A stretch of DNA of 64,000 nt from Ammoniphilus oxalaticus (GTDB lineage: Bacteria > Bacillota > Bacilli > Aneurinibacillales > RAOX-1). A program made the position numbers and the translations under genes. Shown one piece after another: positions 44,221 through 52,786 of this stretch (position 1 is the first letter of the stretch; each line of letters begins with the position of its first letter). The notes under the pieces are model-generated. The model ran no database searches, was not told where the DNA came from, and saw nothing but the letters and a program-made list of their open reading frames with translations. The stretch spans positions 124,001 through 188,000 of the forward strand of contig NZ_MCHY01000007.1 of NCBI RefSeq assembly GCF_003609605.1, read 5' to 3'.

Positions 44221-44352
44221 TTATTCTTGCCACTTCATGTCACCGATACACGGTTCACAAACATAGAGGTGGTATGAATTTTCTAAGTGATCTGCTTGCT
44301 CCTCATCAGGAGGGCTTTCGAGTTGGCCGCAAACTTCACAAATTTTACTCAC
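44221..44352 (-). CDS. Small double-CxxC zinc-ribbon protein
   Basis: 43-aa protein, too short for a usual gene call, with two zinc knuckles, ICEVCGQ at the N-terminus and YVCEPCIGD at the C-terminus. GTG 44352 overlaps the stop of the preceding gene by one base (TAGTG), so translation is coupled. It resembles YlaI-like small zinc proteins. It is the last gene of the formate dehydrogenase-like cluster. Confidence 0.7.
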   Translation of the reverse strand: MSKICEVCGQLESPPDEEQADHLENSYHLYVCEPCIGDMKWQE

Positions 44353-44570
44353 TACACTTCCTCCCTATCCAATGCATAGCCTTGGTCAATGACTGCTTGT
44401 TCAATATCTATTGCGGAAGCCGCAGCGTCATTATAGGATACTTTCGCCTCCGCTTGCGGCAAGTTGATTTCCACTTGGCGAACGCCCCATACATCTAGCA
44501 GAGCGCCTTTTATGAGTTCAACGTCTTTTTGCTCATGCATCCCTTGAATCGATAGCTTCTTTATTTTCAT
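44352..44570 (-). CDS. HMA-like domain protein without metal cysteines
   Basis: 72-aa protein with the ferredoxin-like fold of heavy-metal-associated domains: strand IKKLSIQGM, helix DVELIKGALLDVWGV, strands VEINLPQAEAKVSY and the C-terminal ‘IEQAVIDQGYAL’. The metal motif GMxCxxC is replaced by GMHEQKD, so it cannot bind metal in the usual way. ATG 44570 follows GAGGAGG. It lies in the formate dehydrogenase-like cluster between the DUF1641 gene and the zinc ribbon gene. Confidence 0.72.
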   Translation of the reverse strand: MKIKKLSIQGMHEQKDVELIKGALLDVWGVRQVEINLPQAEAKVSYNDAAASAIDIEQAVIDQGYALDREEV

Positions 44571-44595
44571 CAAAAAAGCCTCCTCGGAATTAAGA

Positions 44596-45096
44596 TTAGT
44601 GAACAGAAGGAGGGCCTTTACGCAAACCTTCGCCCATTCCTTTCATGAATTCAAGCGCTGTATATAACGTAGAATTCACATCTGAGTCCCGCAAGTTTTT
44701 GGTTAAGCCCCATAGACCGCTAGGTTTTCCTTCGTCTGTTGGGTCGCTTGTTGTTTTCTGTAAGCCATGCGCGACCCCATTTAAGATGCGGCTTAATTGT
44801 TCCGGTTCAATTTGACCTATAAATCTTGCTAAGCTCGTCACGTTTTTAACCGAGTGATAGACAGACTGTTGGTTTAATTGCTGGAGGGCCAGCATGCTAA
44901 CTTCCTCCCGCGTCTTCAATACCCCTTGTAAAATGTCCAATAGTCCAGCTTCATGCGCTTCCTTGAGGATGTCTAAAAAAACGATTAACGCATCCTTACT
45001 TTCCGCGACAGCCCCAAGCACCTCTTGGATATCTTGACTTTGCGCTTCCGCTGGATCTATCTGCTCCCTCTCGATGTTACGGATGGCTTTGGCCAT
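44596..45096 (-). CDS. DUF1641 protein, YrhD-like partner of formate dehydrogenase
   Basis: 166-aa helical protein of the DUF1641 family. In Bacillus the yrhD gene lies next to the formate dehydrogenase-like gene yrhE, as here. The GGAGG eight bases before ATG 45096 lies inside the end of the dehydrogenase gene, giving a 20-base overlap and coupled translation. The region VLKTREEVSMLALQQL and the ending MKGMGEGLRKG are family-like. The function is unknown; it may help anchor or mature the dehydrogenase. Confidence 0.85.
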   Translation of the reverse strand: MAKAIRNIEREQIDPAEAQSQDIQEVLGAVAESKDALIVFLDILKEAHEAGLLDILQGVLKTREEVSMLALQQLNQQSVYHSVKNVTSLARFIGQIEPEQLSRILNGVAHGLQKTTSDPTDEGKPSGLWGLTKNLRDSDVNSTLYTALEFMKGMGEGLRKGPPSVH

Positions 45097-48058
45097 GTTG
45101 TTCGCCTCCATTTTCTAACCATTCTGGGATCGGCGTGAAGTCTGCCCGTTTCCATTTGTCTTCCACTTTGATGCCGATTTGAGGGACACGGTTACCAAAA
45201 CGATGATTCACATCAGGCAAAGGTGGTTCTCCTTGCGCTTCGAGCACGACCATTTTCACGTTCATTTCCTTGTAATTTGGCGTATGGGTAATCCGATCAT
45301 GATAGCTACTCGTCAAACGGTTCACCATGTCTTCATCCGTTGTTGAGTTCATCGTTAGATATAGCTCATTCCCTTTTACTGTATCTGTTACATGAGCTCT
45401 CACTTCGACCTCTCCATATGGGGAAGTCAACTGAACTAAAGCTCCATCGTCAATCCCTCGTTGTTCAGCTAATTCCGGCGAAACCTCTAGCCACGGCTGA
45501 GATACTTTGTGAACAATCCCCGGCACACGGTACGTTAAATTCCCTTCATGGAAATGTTCAAGCAACCTTCCGTTGTTTAAGTGCAGATCATAATCTTCTC
45601 CAGGATCAAATGGCGGCGTCCAATCGACTGGGAACAAGCGGGCTTTGCCATCTGGAAAAGCAAATTTATCGGTGTAAAGCAGTTCAGTGTCTGTTCCATC
45701 GGCTTGAACTGGCCATAGTTGCGAGTTGAACCCTTCCAAACGTTCGTAGCTAACCCCCGCAAAAACAGGCGCCAACCGCGCGGCTTCGGCCATAATTTCG
45801 CTTGGATGCGTATAATTCCAATTGGCTCCGAGTTTGTTAGCGAGCAGTTGGAAAATTTCCCAATCGGGTTTCGACTCGCCCATCGGTTCTAACACACGGT
45901 AAAACCGTTGAATGCGTCGCTCCGTGTTCGTAAAGGTTCCCTCTTTTTCCAAACTCGGCGCGGCTGGCAACACAACATCCGCAAACTGAGCGGTTCTTGA
46001 AAAAAAGATGTCCTGGACAACAAAAAAGTCTAGTTTTTCAAACGCAGAGTCAACATGGTTGCTATTCGAGTCGACAATGGCCATTTCTTCTCCGAACAAA
46101 TACATCGCTTTGAGCTTGCCTTTATGAATCATCTCGACCATTTGATGGTTGTTCAATCCAGGCTTAGCGGGTAGCTCAACACCCCAAGCATGCCCGTATT
46201 TTTTCCGAACTTGCGCGTCTTCCACGGGCTCATATCCAGGCATCCAAGCAGGCATCGTGCCGAAATCGCAAGCGCCTTGAACGTTATTATGGCCACGCAG
46301 CGGATAAGCTCCAGCCCCTGGTTTACCGTAATTGCCCGTAACGAGCAACAAATTAGATATAGCTGTGCTCGTATCCGTCGCCCCGAGGTGTTGGGTAACC
46401 CCCATCCCCCATAAAATACAGACACCTTCTGCTTCGTGTACCATTTTAGCCAGTTGGATCAAGGTCTGTTGCTCAATTCCTGTCGTTTCTTCAGCGTATT
46501 CCAGCGTAAACTTTTCTAAAGATGCAACGTATTCTTCATATCCATTGACACGTTCTTCAATAAACGATTGCGCCCCCCACCCTTGATCAATGATATATTT
46601 GGTAATCGCATTCAATAACACCAAGTCTGTCGATGGTTTAGGGTGAATAAACAAATCCGCTCGTTCTGCAAGTTCATTCTTCCTTAAATCAACAACCGCT
46701 AATTTTTGCCCATGTAATTTATGAGCCCGTTTAATCCGAGTTGCCAACACGGGATGGGATTCCGCGGGATTCGCTCCAATCACGAGCACGAGACCAGCGG
46801 AGTAAATATCTTGAATCGTTCCAGAGTCCCCTCCGATTCCGACAGTTCGAATTAGACCAGCGGTAGCTGGGGACTGACAATATCGTGAACAGTTGTCCAC
46901 ATTATTTGTACCCATCACTGCGCGGGCCAACTTTTGAAACAAATAGTTCTCTTCATTCGTACACTTCGATGAGGCAATGTATCCGATGGAATCAGAACCC
47001 TCTCGTTCCTTGATTTCTGTTAACTTAGAGGCGATTAAATCAAGCGCCTCATCCCAGCTCGCCTCGACAAAGCGGTCTCCTTTTCGGATCAATGGCTTTG
47101 TTAACCGCTCCTCGCTGTTGACAAAATCCCAGCCAAATTTCCCTTTAATGCAAGTGGAAATTCCGTTGGCAGGCGCCTCCTGTTGCGGCTCGACTTTTAG
47201 TATTTTCCGATCTTTTGTCCAGATTTCAAAACTACAGCCAACCCCGCAATACGTACAGACTGTTTTTGTCCGCTTGATCCGAGCTTTTCTCATCGCTGCT
47301 TCCATCTCAGATATCACAAAGATTTCTTTGTAACCTGGCTCGATTTCTTTCGTGAGATCGATCATCGGCTCAAGCGCTTGTTTCGGTATCCCTGTCAAAT
47401 AACCGGCCTCACCGAGCATTGATTTTTCCATTAGAGCATTACAAGGACATACAGTGACACAATGCCCACACGATACGCAGGAGGATTCATCGATCGACAC
47501 ATCGTTATCCCAAATGACGCGGGGATGTTCGCGGTTCCAATCGATCGTTAATGTTTCGTTGACTTGTAAATCTTGACAAGCCTCCACACATAAACCACAT
47601 AAAATACATTGATCTGGTTCGTAACGATAGAATGGATGGGTATTGTCGGGAGGATACGGTTTCGGTTTAAATTCATACTGCTGATGCTCAATTTCGAAAT
47701 ATTCCGCTGTATTATGGACGGTACAATTTCCATTGTTGTTATCGCACACTGTGCAGTACAGTTCATGGCGCGTTAAAATGCGTTCCATTCCTTCACGTTG
47801 AGCCGCCTTCGCCTTGTCTGAAATAGAGCTGATTTCCATGCCCGGTTTAGCTTCAGTCGCGCACGAGCGAACCAGTTCCCCGTTTATTTCAACATAACAT
47901 GTATCACACGACTGGATTGCTCCCAATTGATCATGAAAACAAATACTTGGGATGTACAAGTCTTGTTCTCTTGCCGCCTCTAAAACCTTTTGACCCGGCT
48001 TTGCAAACAAATCTTGGTTATTGATCCGAATCGAAAATTGCTCCTGTCTCGATCCCAT
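45077..48058 (-). CDS. Formate dehydrogenase-like molybdopterin oxidoreductase, alpha subunit (Cys form)
   Basis: 993-aa cytoplasmic oxidoreductase of the YrhE/YjgC family. From the N-terminus: a 2Fe-2S ferredoxin-like domain (SCDTCYVEINGELVRSC), a histidine/cysteine cluster site (HELYCTVCDNNNGNC), two 4Fe-4S sites (CILCGLC, CVSCGHCVTVCPC), the catalytic-domain cluster (CTYCGVGCSFE) and the bis-MGD domain. The catalytic residue is an ordinary cysteine in CSRYCQSPATAG, where some formate dehydrogenases have Sec. ATG 48058 follows AAGGGAG. Oxidation of formate coupled to NAD is likely; no fdhD is in the window. Confidence 0.9.
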   Translation of the reverse strand: MGSRQEQFSIRINNQDLFAKPGQKVLEAAREQDLYIPSICFHDQLGAIQSCDTCYVEINGELVRSCATEAKPGMEISSISDKAKAAQREGMERILTRHELYCTVCDNNNGNCTVHNTAEYFEIEHQQYEFKPKPYPPDNTHPFYRYEPDQCILCGLCVEACQDLQVNETLTIDWNREHPRVIWDNDVSIDESSCVSCGHCVTVCPCNALMEKSMLGEAGYLTGIPKQALEPMIDLTKEIEPGYKEIFVISEMEAAMRKARIKRTKTVCTYCGVGCSFEIWTKDRKILKVEPQQEAPANGISTCIKGKFGWDFVNSEERLTKPLIRKGDRFVEASWDEALDLIASKLTEIKEREGSDSIGYIASSKCTNEENYLFQKLARAVMGTNNVDNCSRYCQSPATAGLIRTVGIGGDSGTIQDIYSAGLVLVIGANPAESHPVLATRIKRAHKLHGQKLAVVDLRKNELAERADLFIHPKPSTDLVLLNAITKYIIDQGWGAQSFIEERVNGYEEYVASLEKFTLEYAEETTGIEQQTLIQLAKMVHEAEGVCILWGMGVTQHLGATDTSTAISNLLLVTGNYGKPGAGAYPLRGHNNVQGACDFGTMPAWMPGYEPVEDAQVRKKYGHAWGVELPAKPGLNNHQMVEMIHKGKLKAMYLFGEEMAIVDSNSNHVDSAFEKLDFFVVQDIFFSRTAQFADVVLPAAPSLEKEGTFTNTERRIQRFYRVLEPMGESKPDWEIFQLLANKLGANWNYTHPSEIMAEAARLAPVFAGVSYERLEGFNSQLWPVQADGTDTELLYTDKFAFPDGKARLFPVDWTPPFDPGEDYDLHLNNGRLLEHFHEGNLTYRVPGIVHKVSQPWLEVSPELAEQRGIDDGALVQLTSPYGEVEVRAHVTDTVKGNELYLTMNSTTDEDMVNRLTSSYHDRITHTPNYKEMNVKMVVLEAQGEPPLPDVNHRFGNRVPQIGIKVEDKWKRADFTPIPEWLENGGEQHGQSHP

Positions 48059-48245
48059 TAAATCCAACTCCCTTCAACTTACCTGTACCTTATTTTGGTT
48101 CAGAGTTGGTATTTATATGTAAAAATTTTCAATTTAATTGAATAATAGGATGAGGATCGAGGGTGGTAAGCGAAAAGGGCAAAGGCGCGCAGAAAACCGA
48201 ACTGAATGAGCACTGAAATTCCCGCTATTTTCACTAGAACACTTC

Positions 48246-48614
48246 TTAAGGTTTGATCAACAAGTTTCTCAATAAAAAACTAATGAAATAATGGATGGAA
48301 CCGACAATTAGCAATACGAAAAAACCTTCCGCAATCCGCAAATAGACAGTTAACCACGCGCTGTATAAAATGGTGTACAAAAGGAGCAACAGAACCGCCG
48401 TAAATATCGCTAAAATAATTCTTTCCTTTCTTCCTTTGTAAAAGAGAGCCCCCGCTGAACTAATTGAACCCAAAAGGATCGCTTCCCCGGACAAGAATCG
48501 CAAACTGTTAAGAGAATTAGTCATCTCATCCTCTATCGGTAAATTAGCGTTACAAATCGATAATGCGACGATGAATGAAAGCAACAGATAAGCCCCAAAT
48601 AAGTATTTCTTCAA
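48246..48614 (-). CDS. Small four-helix membrane protein
   Basis: 122-aa protein with four predicted membrane segments (AYLLLSFIVALSIC, GEAILLGSISSAGALF, AIFTAVLLLLLYTIL, FFVLLIVGSIHYFISFLL). AGGGAGAG lies upstream of ATG 48614. No family is recognised. It is separated from the formate dehydrogenase-like cluster by a 187-bp gap without visible genes. Confidence 0.6.
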   Translation of the reverse strand: MKKYLFGAYLLLSFIVALSICNANLPIEDEMTNSLNSLRFLSGEAILLGSISSAGALFYKGRKERIILAIFTAVLLLLLYTILYSAWLTVYLRIAEGFFVLLIVGSIHYFISFLLRNLLIKP

Positions 48615-48639
48615 ATTTAAATATCTCTCCCTTGTAATG

Positions 48640-48674
48640 TAACAGCCGCGCAGAGGAACTCCGCGCGGCTGTTA
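48640..48674. terminator. Strong hairpin downstream of frnE
   Basis: TAACAGCCGCGC and GCGCGGCTGTTA form a perfect 12-bp stem; there is no clear T run on the minus side, so it may be a terminator or an mRNA 3' stabiliser. Confidence 0.55.
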
Positions 48675-48688
48675 ACATTTTCCTCTAT

Positions 48689-49414
48689 TTACGATTTATT
48701 ATTTGGATCGATCTGACAGCCTGTCTCATCACACGCGTCGCCAGAATGCTCATCATCGTTATTGACGATTGAAAGCGGCTGGCTTTCTTGCCATGCTTTG
48801 TCTAACGTTTTTAAAAAGAATTCGCTTGGATGGGCTCCAGAAATCCCATATTTCCGATCTATTACATAAAAAGGGACAGCGCGGACCCCCAACTCCTGAG
48901 CTTCTCGTTGTTCAGTTCGAACTTGTTCACTATACGCGGTACCATCTAGCATCGCGGCGATTTGCTTTGTGTCCAGTCCAACCTCTTCGCCAAGCTCCAA
49001 GAGTGTTTCTCGATCGCTCAGCCGTTTTCCTTCAATAAAGTAAGCGGAAAACAAACGCTCAACCATTTGCGGTTGCTTGCCTGACGCGGTCGCTAATAGC
49101 GTTAACCGATGGGCATCAAACGTATTAGCGGGAATCATCTTGTCAAACTGAAAATCAAGTCCTTCAGCTTGCGCTTGTTGGTTCATATCGGCGTACGTTT
49201 TTTTCGCCTGTTCCCGACTCATCCCATATTTCGTCGCTAGGTTATCATAAGCATCCATTGTCGCATCTTTTGGTTTTTCTGGGTCTAATTCAAAACTTTT
49301 GTAAGTAATTTTAACATGTTCGCTATGAGCAAACTCTTTTAACGCGGCCTCCAGCCGACGAGCGCCAATATAGCAAAACGGTCACATGTAATCAGACCAA
49401 ATTTCAATCTTCAT
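48689..49414 (-). CDS. FrnE/DsbA-family oxidoreductase with in-frame TGA (predicted selenoprotein)
   Basis: 241-aa DsbA-like (FrnE) thioredoxin-fold protein if the TGA at 49384-49382 is read as selenocysteine 11. ATG 49414 follows GGAGGTG; the N-terminus then reads MKIEIWSDYM-U-PFCYIGARRLE, aligning exactly with the FrnE opening (IEIWSD.VCPFCYIG), with Sec at the first, catalytic cysteine of CPFC and the second at Cys14. The conserved later segments are FELDPEKPKD, an SREQAKKTY helix and GVRAVPFYVIDRKYGISGAHP (the cis-Pro loop, shortened). A conventional call would begin at 49258 and lose the active site. The C-terminus has an extra cysteine pair DACDETGC. No signal peptide, so the protein is cytoplasmic. 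Confidence 0.9.
49346..49384 (-). promoter_or_regulatory. TGA codon and SECIS-like hairpin in frnE
   Basis: On the minus strand the TGA (49384-49382) is followed by GGC-G-CTC (49366-49360), an eight-base GTCGGCTG loop and GAG-GCC (49351-49346): six pairs with one bulged G. The loop starts 22 nt after the TGA, the same distance as in the ccdA-like gene. Confidence 0.6.
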
Positions 49415-49527
49415 TCCGACACCTCCATCTTTCATCTATTCTAACTTAGTTTACCAAAGCCATTCAACTCTATGGCGCCGACCGCGTCAGACTATGTACA
49501 TCGTATGAATTTGCTCCTCACTCGCGG

Positions 49528-50334
49528 CTATATCCGTTCAAACAATCCTAGTTCTCTAATTTGTTTGCCGTCGAGTCGGGCTAATTGATTTAGAAATTCA
49601 ATTTGGAAACTCCCTGGTCCTTCTGCGCCTTTCAGGCGCGCGGCCGTTTCGGCGGCTATACCATAACTTACAAGCGCCGCGATGGACGCAATTAATAAAT
49701 TGGATTCAACCGCGGCGAACGCGCCGATTACAGCGGTTACTAAGCAGCCGGTACCCGTCACCTTTGTCAGTAAAGCATTCCCATTTTTTACAGCATAGGT
49801 AACTTTTCCATCGCTAATAATGTCCGTTTCACCGGTAATGACGACAACTGTCTTCAGCGCTACTGCAGCTTTTTTGGCTAAATCGACGATATCTCCATCG
49901 CCCTCTCCAGCGTCAACCCCTTTAATCGCCCACTCCTGTCCAACGACATTAGCGACCTCAGCGGCATTTCCTCTAAGGATGGAAACGCGGGTATCTCGAA
50001 CGATTTTTCGAGCAGTATTTGTTCGATAAGGAGTTGCGCCCGCGCCGACGGGATCAAATAATAACGGAACACCCGCGCTATTCGCAGCTTGCCCCGCTAG
50101 TAACATCGCCTCTACTTCTGTTTCATTTAATGTGCCGATATTTAAAACGACAGCCCCTGCGATGCGCGCCATGTCGGCGACCTCTTGTTTCGCGTAGGCC
50201 ATCACAGGTGAGGCGCCTAAAGCTAATAAACCGTTTGCAGTAAAATTTGTGACGACGACATTAGTCATGCTGTGCACAAGTGGATTATGGTTACGAATTC
50301 GTTCTAATAGTTCAGCAATCTTATCGTTTTGCAT
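49528..50334 (-). CDS. thiM: Hydroxyethylthiazole kinase
   Basis: 268-aa kinase of the thiamine salvage pathway, phosphorylating 4-methyl-5-(2-hydroxyethyl)thiazole. The opening [20 protein letters not shown], the LRGNAAEVA segment, and the C-terminal [14 protein letters not shown] anion hole are all present. ATG 50334 has AAAGGGG ten bases upstream. It is alone; thiD and thiE are not adjacent and no TPP riboswitch is seen. Confidence 0.93.
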   Translation of the reverse strand: MQNDKIAELLERIRNHNPLVHSMTNVVVTNFTANGLLALGASPVMAYAKQEVADMARIAGAVVLNIGTLNETEVEAMLLAGQAANSAGVPLLFDPVGAGATPYRTNTARKIVRDTRVSILRGNAAEVANVVGQEWAIKGVDAGEGDGDIVDLAKKAAVALKTVVVITGETDIISDGKVTYAVKNGNALLTKVTGTGCLVTAVIGAFAAVESNLLIASIAALVSYGIAAETAARLKGAEGPGSFQIEFLNQLARLDGKQIRELGLFERI

Positions 50335-50410
50335 CGGTACCAATCCCCTTTATATATAGTTTACAGCCTATTCCTATTTTACTGCTACAGCATTTCGCTT
50401 GTCTAATGTA

Positions 50411-50448
50411 TTAAAAAAGACCCGCCGCTTTGCAACGGTCAGGTCAGG
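50411..50448 (-). terminator. Terminator after the 44-aa gene
   Basis: On the minus strand AGACC and CCG arms pair with CGG and GGTCT, followed by T6. Confidence 0.7.
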
Positions 50449-50471
50449 TCTGGCTAACTTGTCATCGAGCA

Positions 50472-50606
50472 TTAACCCCAGTTTATATAGTCAATTTCAG
50501 TCTCGTGATCAAGTATAAAAACTAACAACTCTTCATAATCCTGAAACTGCTGTTCCAGCGCGTCTTCGTTTCGCATATACACCGTGGCAATCCGTTCTTG
50601 GCTCAT
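50472..50606 (-). CDS. Small acidic protein, 44 aa
   Basis: A 44-aa frame from ATG 50606 with GGGGTG nine bases upstream, beginning MSQERIATVYMRNEDALEQ and ending YINWG. The pattern is one or two helices with acidic residues. It has its own terminator, is divergent from the cysteine desulfurase gene, and belongs to no family I recognise. Confidence 0.6.
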   Translation of the reverse strand: MSQERIATVYMRNEDALEQQFQDYEELLVFILDHETEIDYINWG

Positions 50607-50724
50607 CGTCTTATTCACCCCTTTATTAGAATGCGTCGACCGTTAGTTACTTATCCGAACCTATTTTTCCTATCGGATTTCTGCTACAATTTGGTTACTA
50701 ACATTAAAAAAGGACGTGTTAATA

Positions 50725-51840
50725 ATGGACAATATTTATCTCGATTATAATGCGAGCACTCCAATTGACCAGGAAGTAGCCGAGGCGATGCAACCTTATC
50801 TGAGCGATTTTTTTGGCAATCCTTCAAGCAGCCATTGGGCGTCGAAACAAGCGGGATCTGCTATTCAACAAGCCCGAGCCCAAGTCGCTTCTTTATTAGG
50901 TTGCAGCTCTGATGAAATTATTTTCACTAGCGGCGGCAGCGAAGCGAATAATCACGCTCTGAAAGGAGTCTTTTATGCCCTGCAAGCGAAAGGAAAACAT
51001 ATCATTACGAGCAAGATCGAACATCCTGCGATCCTTGCCCCTTGTCATTTTCTTGAGAAATTGGGAGCCGAAGTAACGTATGTTGGCGTTGATGAATTTG
51101 GACAAGTGTCTGTCGAGGAAGTGAAGCGAGCGATTCGCGAAGATACAATTCTGATCTCGATTATGCACGCGAACAATGAGGTGGGAACGCTGCAACCGAT
51201 TGAAAAAATCTCCCATATCGCAAAAGAGCGTGGCATTTTGTTGCATACAGACGCGGCGCAATCCGTTGGAAAAGTTCCAACTCGCGTGGATGAACTTGGC
51301 GTGGATCTGCTAACGATTGCCGGTCATAAAATGTATGCTCCGAAAGGGGTTGGCGCCCTTTACATTCGCCAAGGGACTCCAATCGAGAGCTTTATCCATG
51401 GAGCGGGACATGAAAATGGCCGTCGAGCCGGCACGGAAAATGTGATGTTTATCGTCGGCTTAGGTAAAGCGTCCGCTCTCGCTGAACAAAACCTTGAGAA
51501 TCAAGGCGAAGGCCAGCTAAGGGATCACTTTGAACAGGCTTTGAAAAAGCATTTTGGAGAACGAGTAGTCATTAATGGGCATCCGACAGAACGCTTGCCA
51601 AACACAGCGAGTATAAGTTTTGTAGAACAAATAGGACAAGATATTTTGAAAAAGCTACCCGAAGTTGCTGCCTCAACAGGAGCCGCCTGTGACTCGGGAC
51701 AAGTCCAACTATCTTCGGTCCTAAAAGAGATGAAGGTGGAGCCTAGGGTTGGAATGGGAACGATCCGTTTCAGCCTTGGACGATATACGACATTAGAGCA
51801 AATTGAACATGTCGTTGAATCCTTAGTAAACACTATATAA
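50725..51840 (+). CDS. Cysteine desulfurase, NifS/IscS-like
   Basis: 371-aa PLP enzyme removing sulfur from cysteine as an enzyme-bound persulfide. The PLP lysine is in TIAGHKMYAPKG near residue 200, the His of HTDAAQSVGK contacts PLP, and the persulfide cysteine is in STGAACDSGQ near 322. This is not the SufS or YrvO sequence type and stands alone, so it is an auxiliary desulfurase; members of this superfamily can also release selenium from selenocysteine. ATG 50725 follows AAAGGA. A terminator follows. Confidence 0.9.
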   Translation: MDNIYLDYNASTPIDQEVAEAMQPYLSDFFGNPSSSHWASKQAGSAIQQARAQVASLLGCSSDEIIFTSGGSEANNHALKGVFYALQAKGKHIITSKIEHPAILAPCHFLEKLGAEVTYVGVDEFGQVSVEEVKRAIREDTILISIMHANNEVGTLQPIEKISHIAKERGILLHTDAAQSVGKVPTRVDELGVDLLTIAGHKMYAPKGVGALYIRQGTPIESFIHGAGHENGRRAGTENVMFIVGLGKASALAEQNLENQGEGQLRDHFEQALKKHFGERVVINGHPTERLPNTASISFVEQIGQDILKKLPEVAASTGAACDSGQVQLSSVLKEMKVEPRVGMGTIRFSLGRYTTLEQIEHVVESLVNTI

Positions 51841-51847
51841 AAATAGA

Positions 51848-51883
51848 AAAGGCGAGCCGCTCAATAACGGTTTGCCTTTTCCA
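51848..51883. terminator. Terminator after the cysteine desulfurase gene
   Basis: GAAAAGGC..CCG and CGG..GCCTTTTC arms, AT-rich flanks. Confidence 0.75.
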
Positions 51884-52058
51884 TTTCATTTCCCTTCCAA
51901 TATTTCCTAGGCAAGCGCAGGATTCAACAATTTACTTACAAATTCAACAAGAATCTGTATTTCTATTGTTTTTTCTACATAAATCAATTACATTTAAATT
52001 ACGGTAAACGCGTGTTTTTAGCGTACCATCATCCTTAGCTGAATGGAAGGAGGCTACT

Positions 52059-52709
52059 ATGACTGAACATCTTTTAATCATATTTCCTCACCCCGATGAT
52101 GAAGCATTTAGTTGCGCGGGAATGGTCCGCTCCTATACGGAACGGGGAGTCCCAACGACTTATATTTGTTTGACATTAGGTGAAATGGGTCGCAATATGG
52201 GCAATCCTATTTTCGCCAATCGAGAGACGCTACCTTTGATTCGTAAGAAAGAATTAGAACAAGCTTGTGAGGCGATGGGTGTTAACGATCTGCGATTATG
52301 GGGGATGCGAGATAAAACGATTGAATTTGAAGTAGAGCTTGCTGATCAGCTTTATGACGCGCTGTTAGCGATAAAACCAACCAAAGTCATTAGTTTCTAT
52401 CCAGGTTTCAGCGTCCATCCTGATCATGATGCCTGCGCGGAGGCCGTTGTCAAAGCCATCCGAAAATTAGAACCTACGCAAAGGCCCATCTTTTATGGTG
52501 TCGCTTTTGCCGCAGACTCAATAGAAAAATTAGGTCGACCGTCTTTCATTGTTGACGTTTCTCGATATCGAGACGTGAAGATGGCTGTTTTAGAAGCCCA
52601 CGCGTCACAAAGCGAAGGAATGCTCAATCGTGTAACGAAATACAAAGAACCAGCCCTATTGAAACGACTAGAGGAAGAATGGTTCTGGGGTATAGATTTT
52701 AGCAAGTAA
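52059..52709 (+). CDS. bshB2: Bacillithiol biosynthesis deacetylase BshB2
   Basis: 216-aa zinc deacetylase of the PIG-L/LmbE family, converting GlcNAc-malate to GlcN-malate in bacillithiol synthesis. Zinc motif IFPHPDDEAFSCAG at residues 8-21, third ligand in the SVHPDHDACAE segment, and the YICLTLGEMGRNMGNP region that is nearly identical in the BshB2 (YojG) group as I remember it. AAGGAGG precedes ATG 52059. It connects with the YtxJ bacilliredoxin at 10837. Confidence 0.9.
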   Translation: MTEHLLIIFPHPDDEAFSCAGMVRSYTERGVPTTYICLTLGEMGRNMGNPIFANRETLPLIRKKELEQACEAMGVNDLRLWGMRDKTIEFEVELADQLYDALLAIKPTKVISFYPGFSVHPDHDACAEAVVKAIRKLEPTQRPIFYGVAFAADSIEKLGRPSFIVDVSRYRDVKMAVLEAHASQSEGMLNRVTKYKEPALLKRLEEEWFWGIDFSK

Positions 52710-52724
52710 ATCAAATCATATGCT

Positions 52725-52777
52725 AAAAAAGGACTGTCTGGTACGTTCTACTCAAGAGCGTACCAGACAGTCCTTTT
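52725..52777. terminator. Strong bidirectional terminator
   Basis: AAAAGGACTGTCTGGTACG and its exact complement over 19 bp, serving bshB2 on one side and the SRP RNA on the other. Confidence 0.88.
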
Positions 52778-52786
52778 CGGTTATGT

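Noticed and set aside
44352-44570. Heavy-metal-binding role for the HMA-like protein
   Set aside because: The CxxC motif is absent and no TGA stands in its place (GMHEQKD).
45077-48058. Possible selenocysteine in the formate dehydrogenase-like protein
   Set aside because: The catalytic position is an ordinary cysteine codon (CSRYCQSP) and the frame has no TGA.
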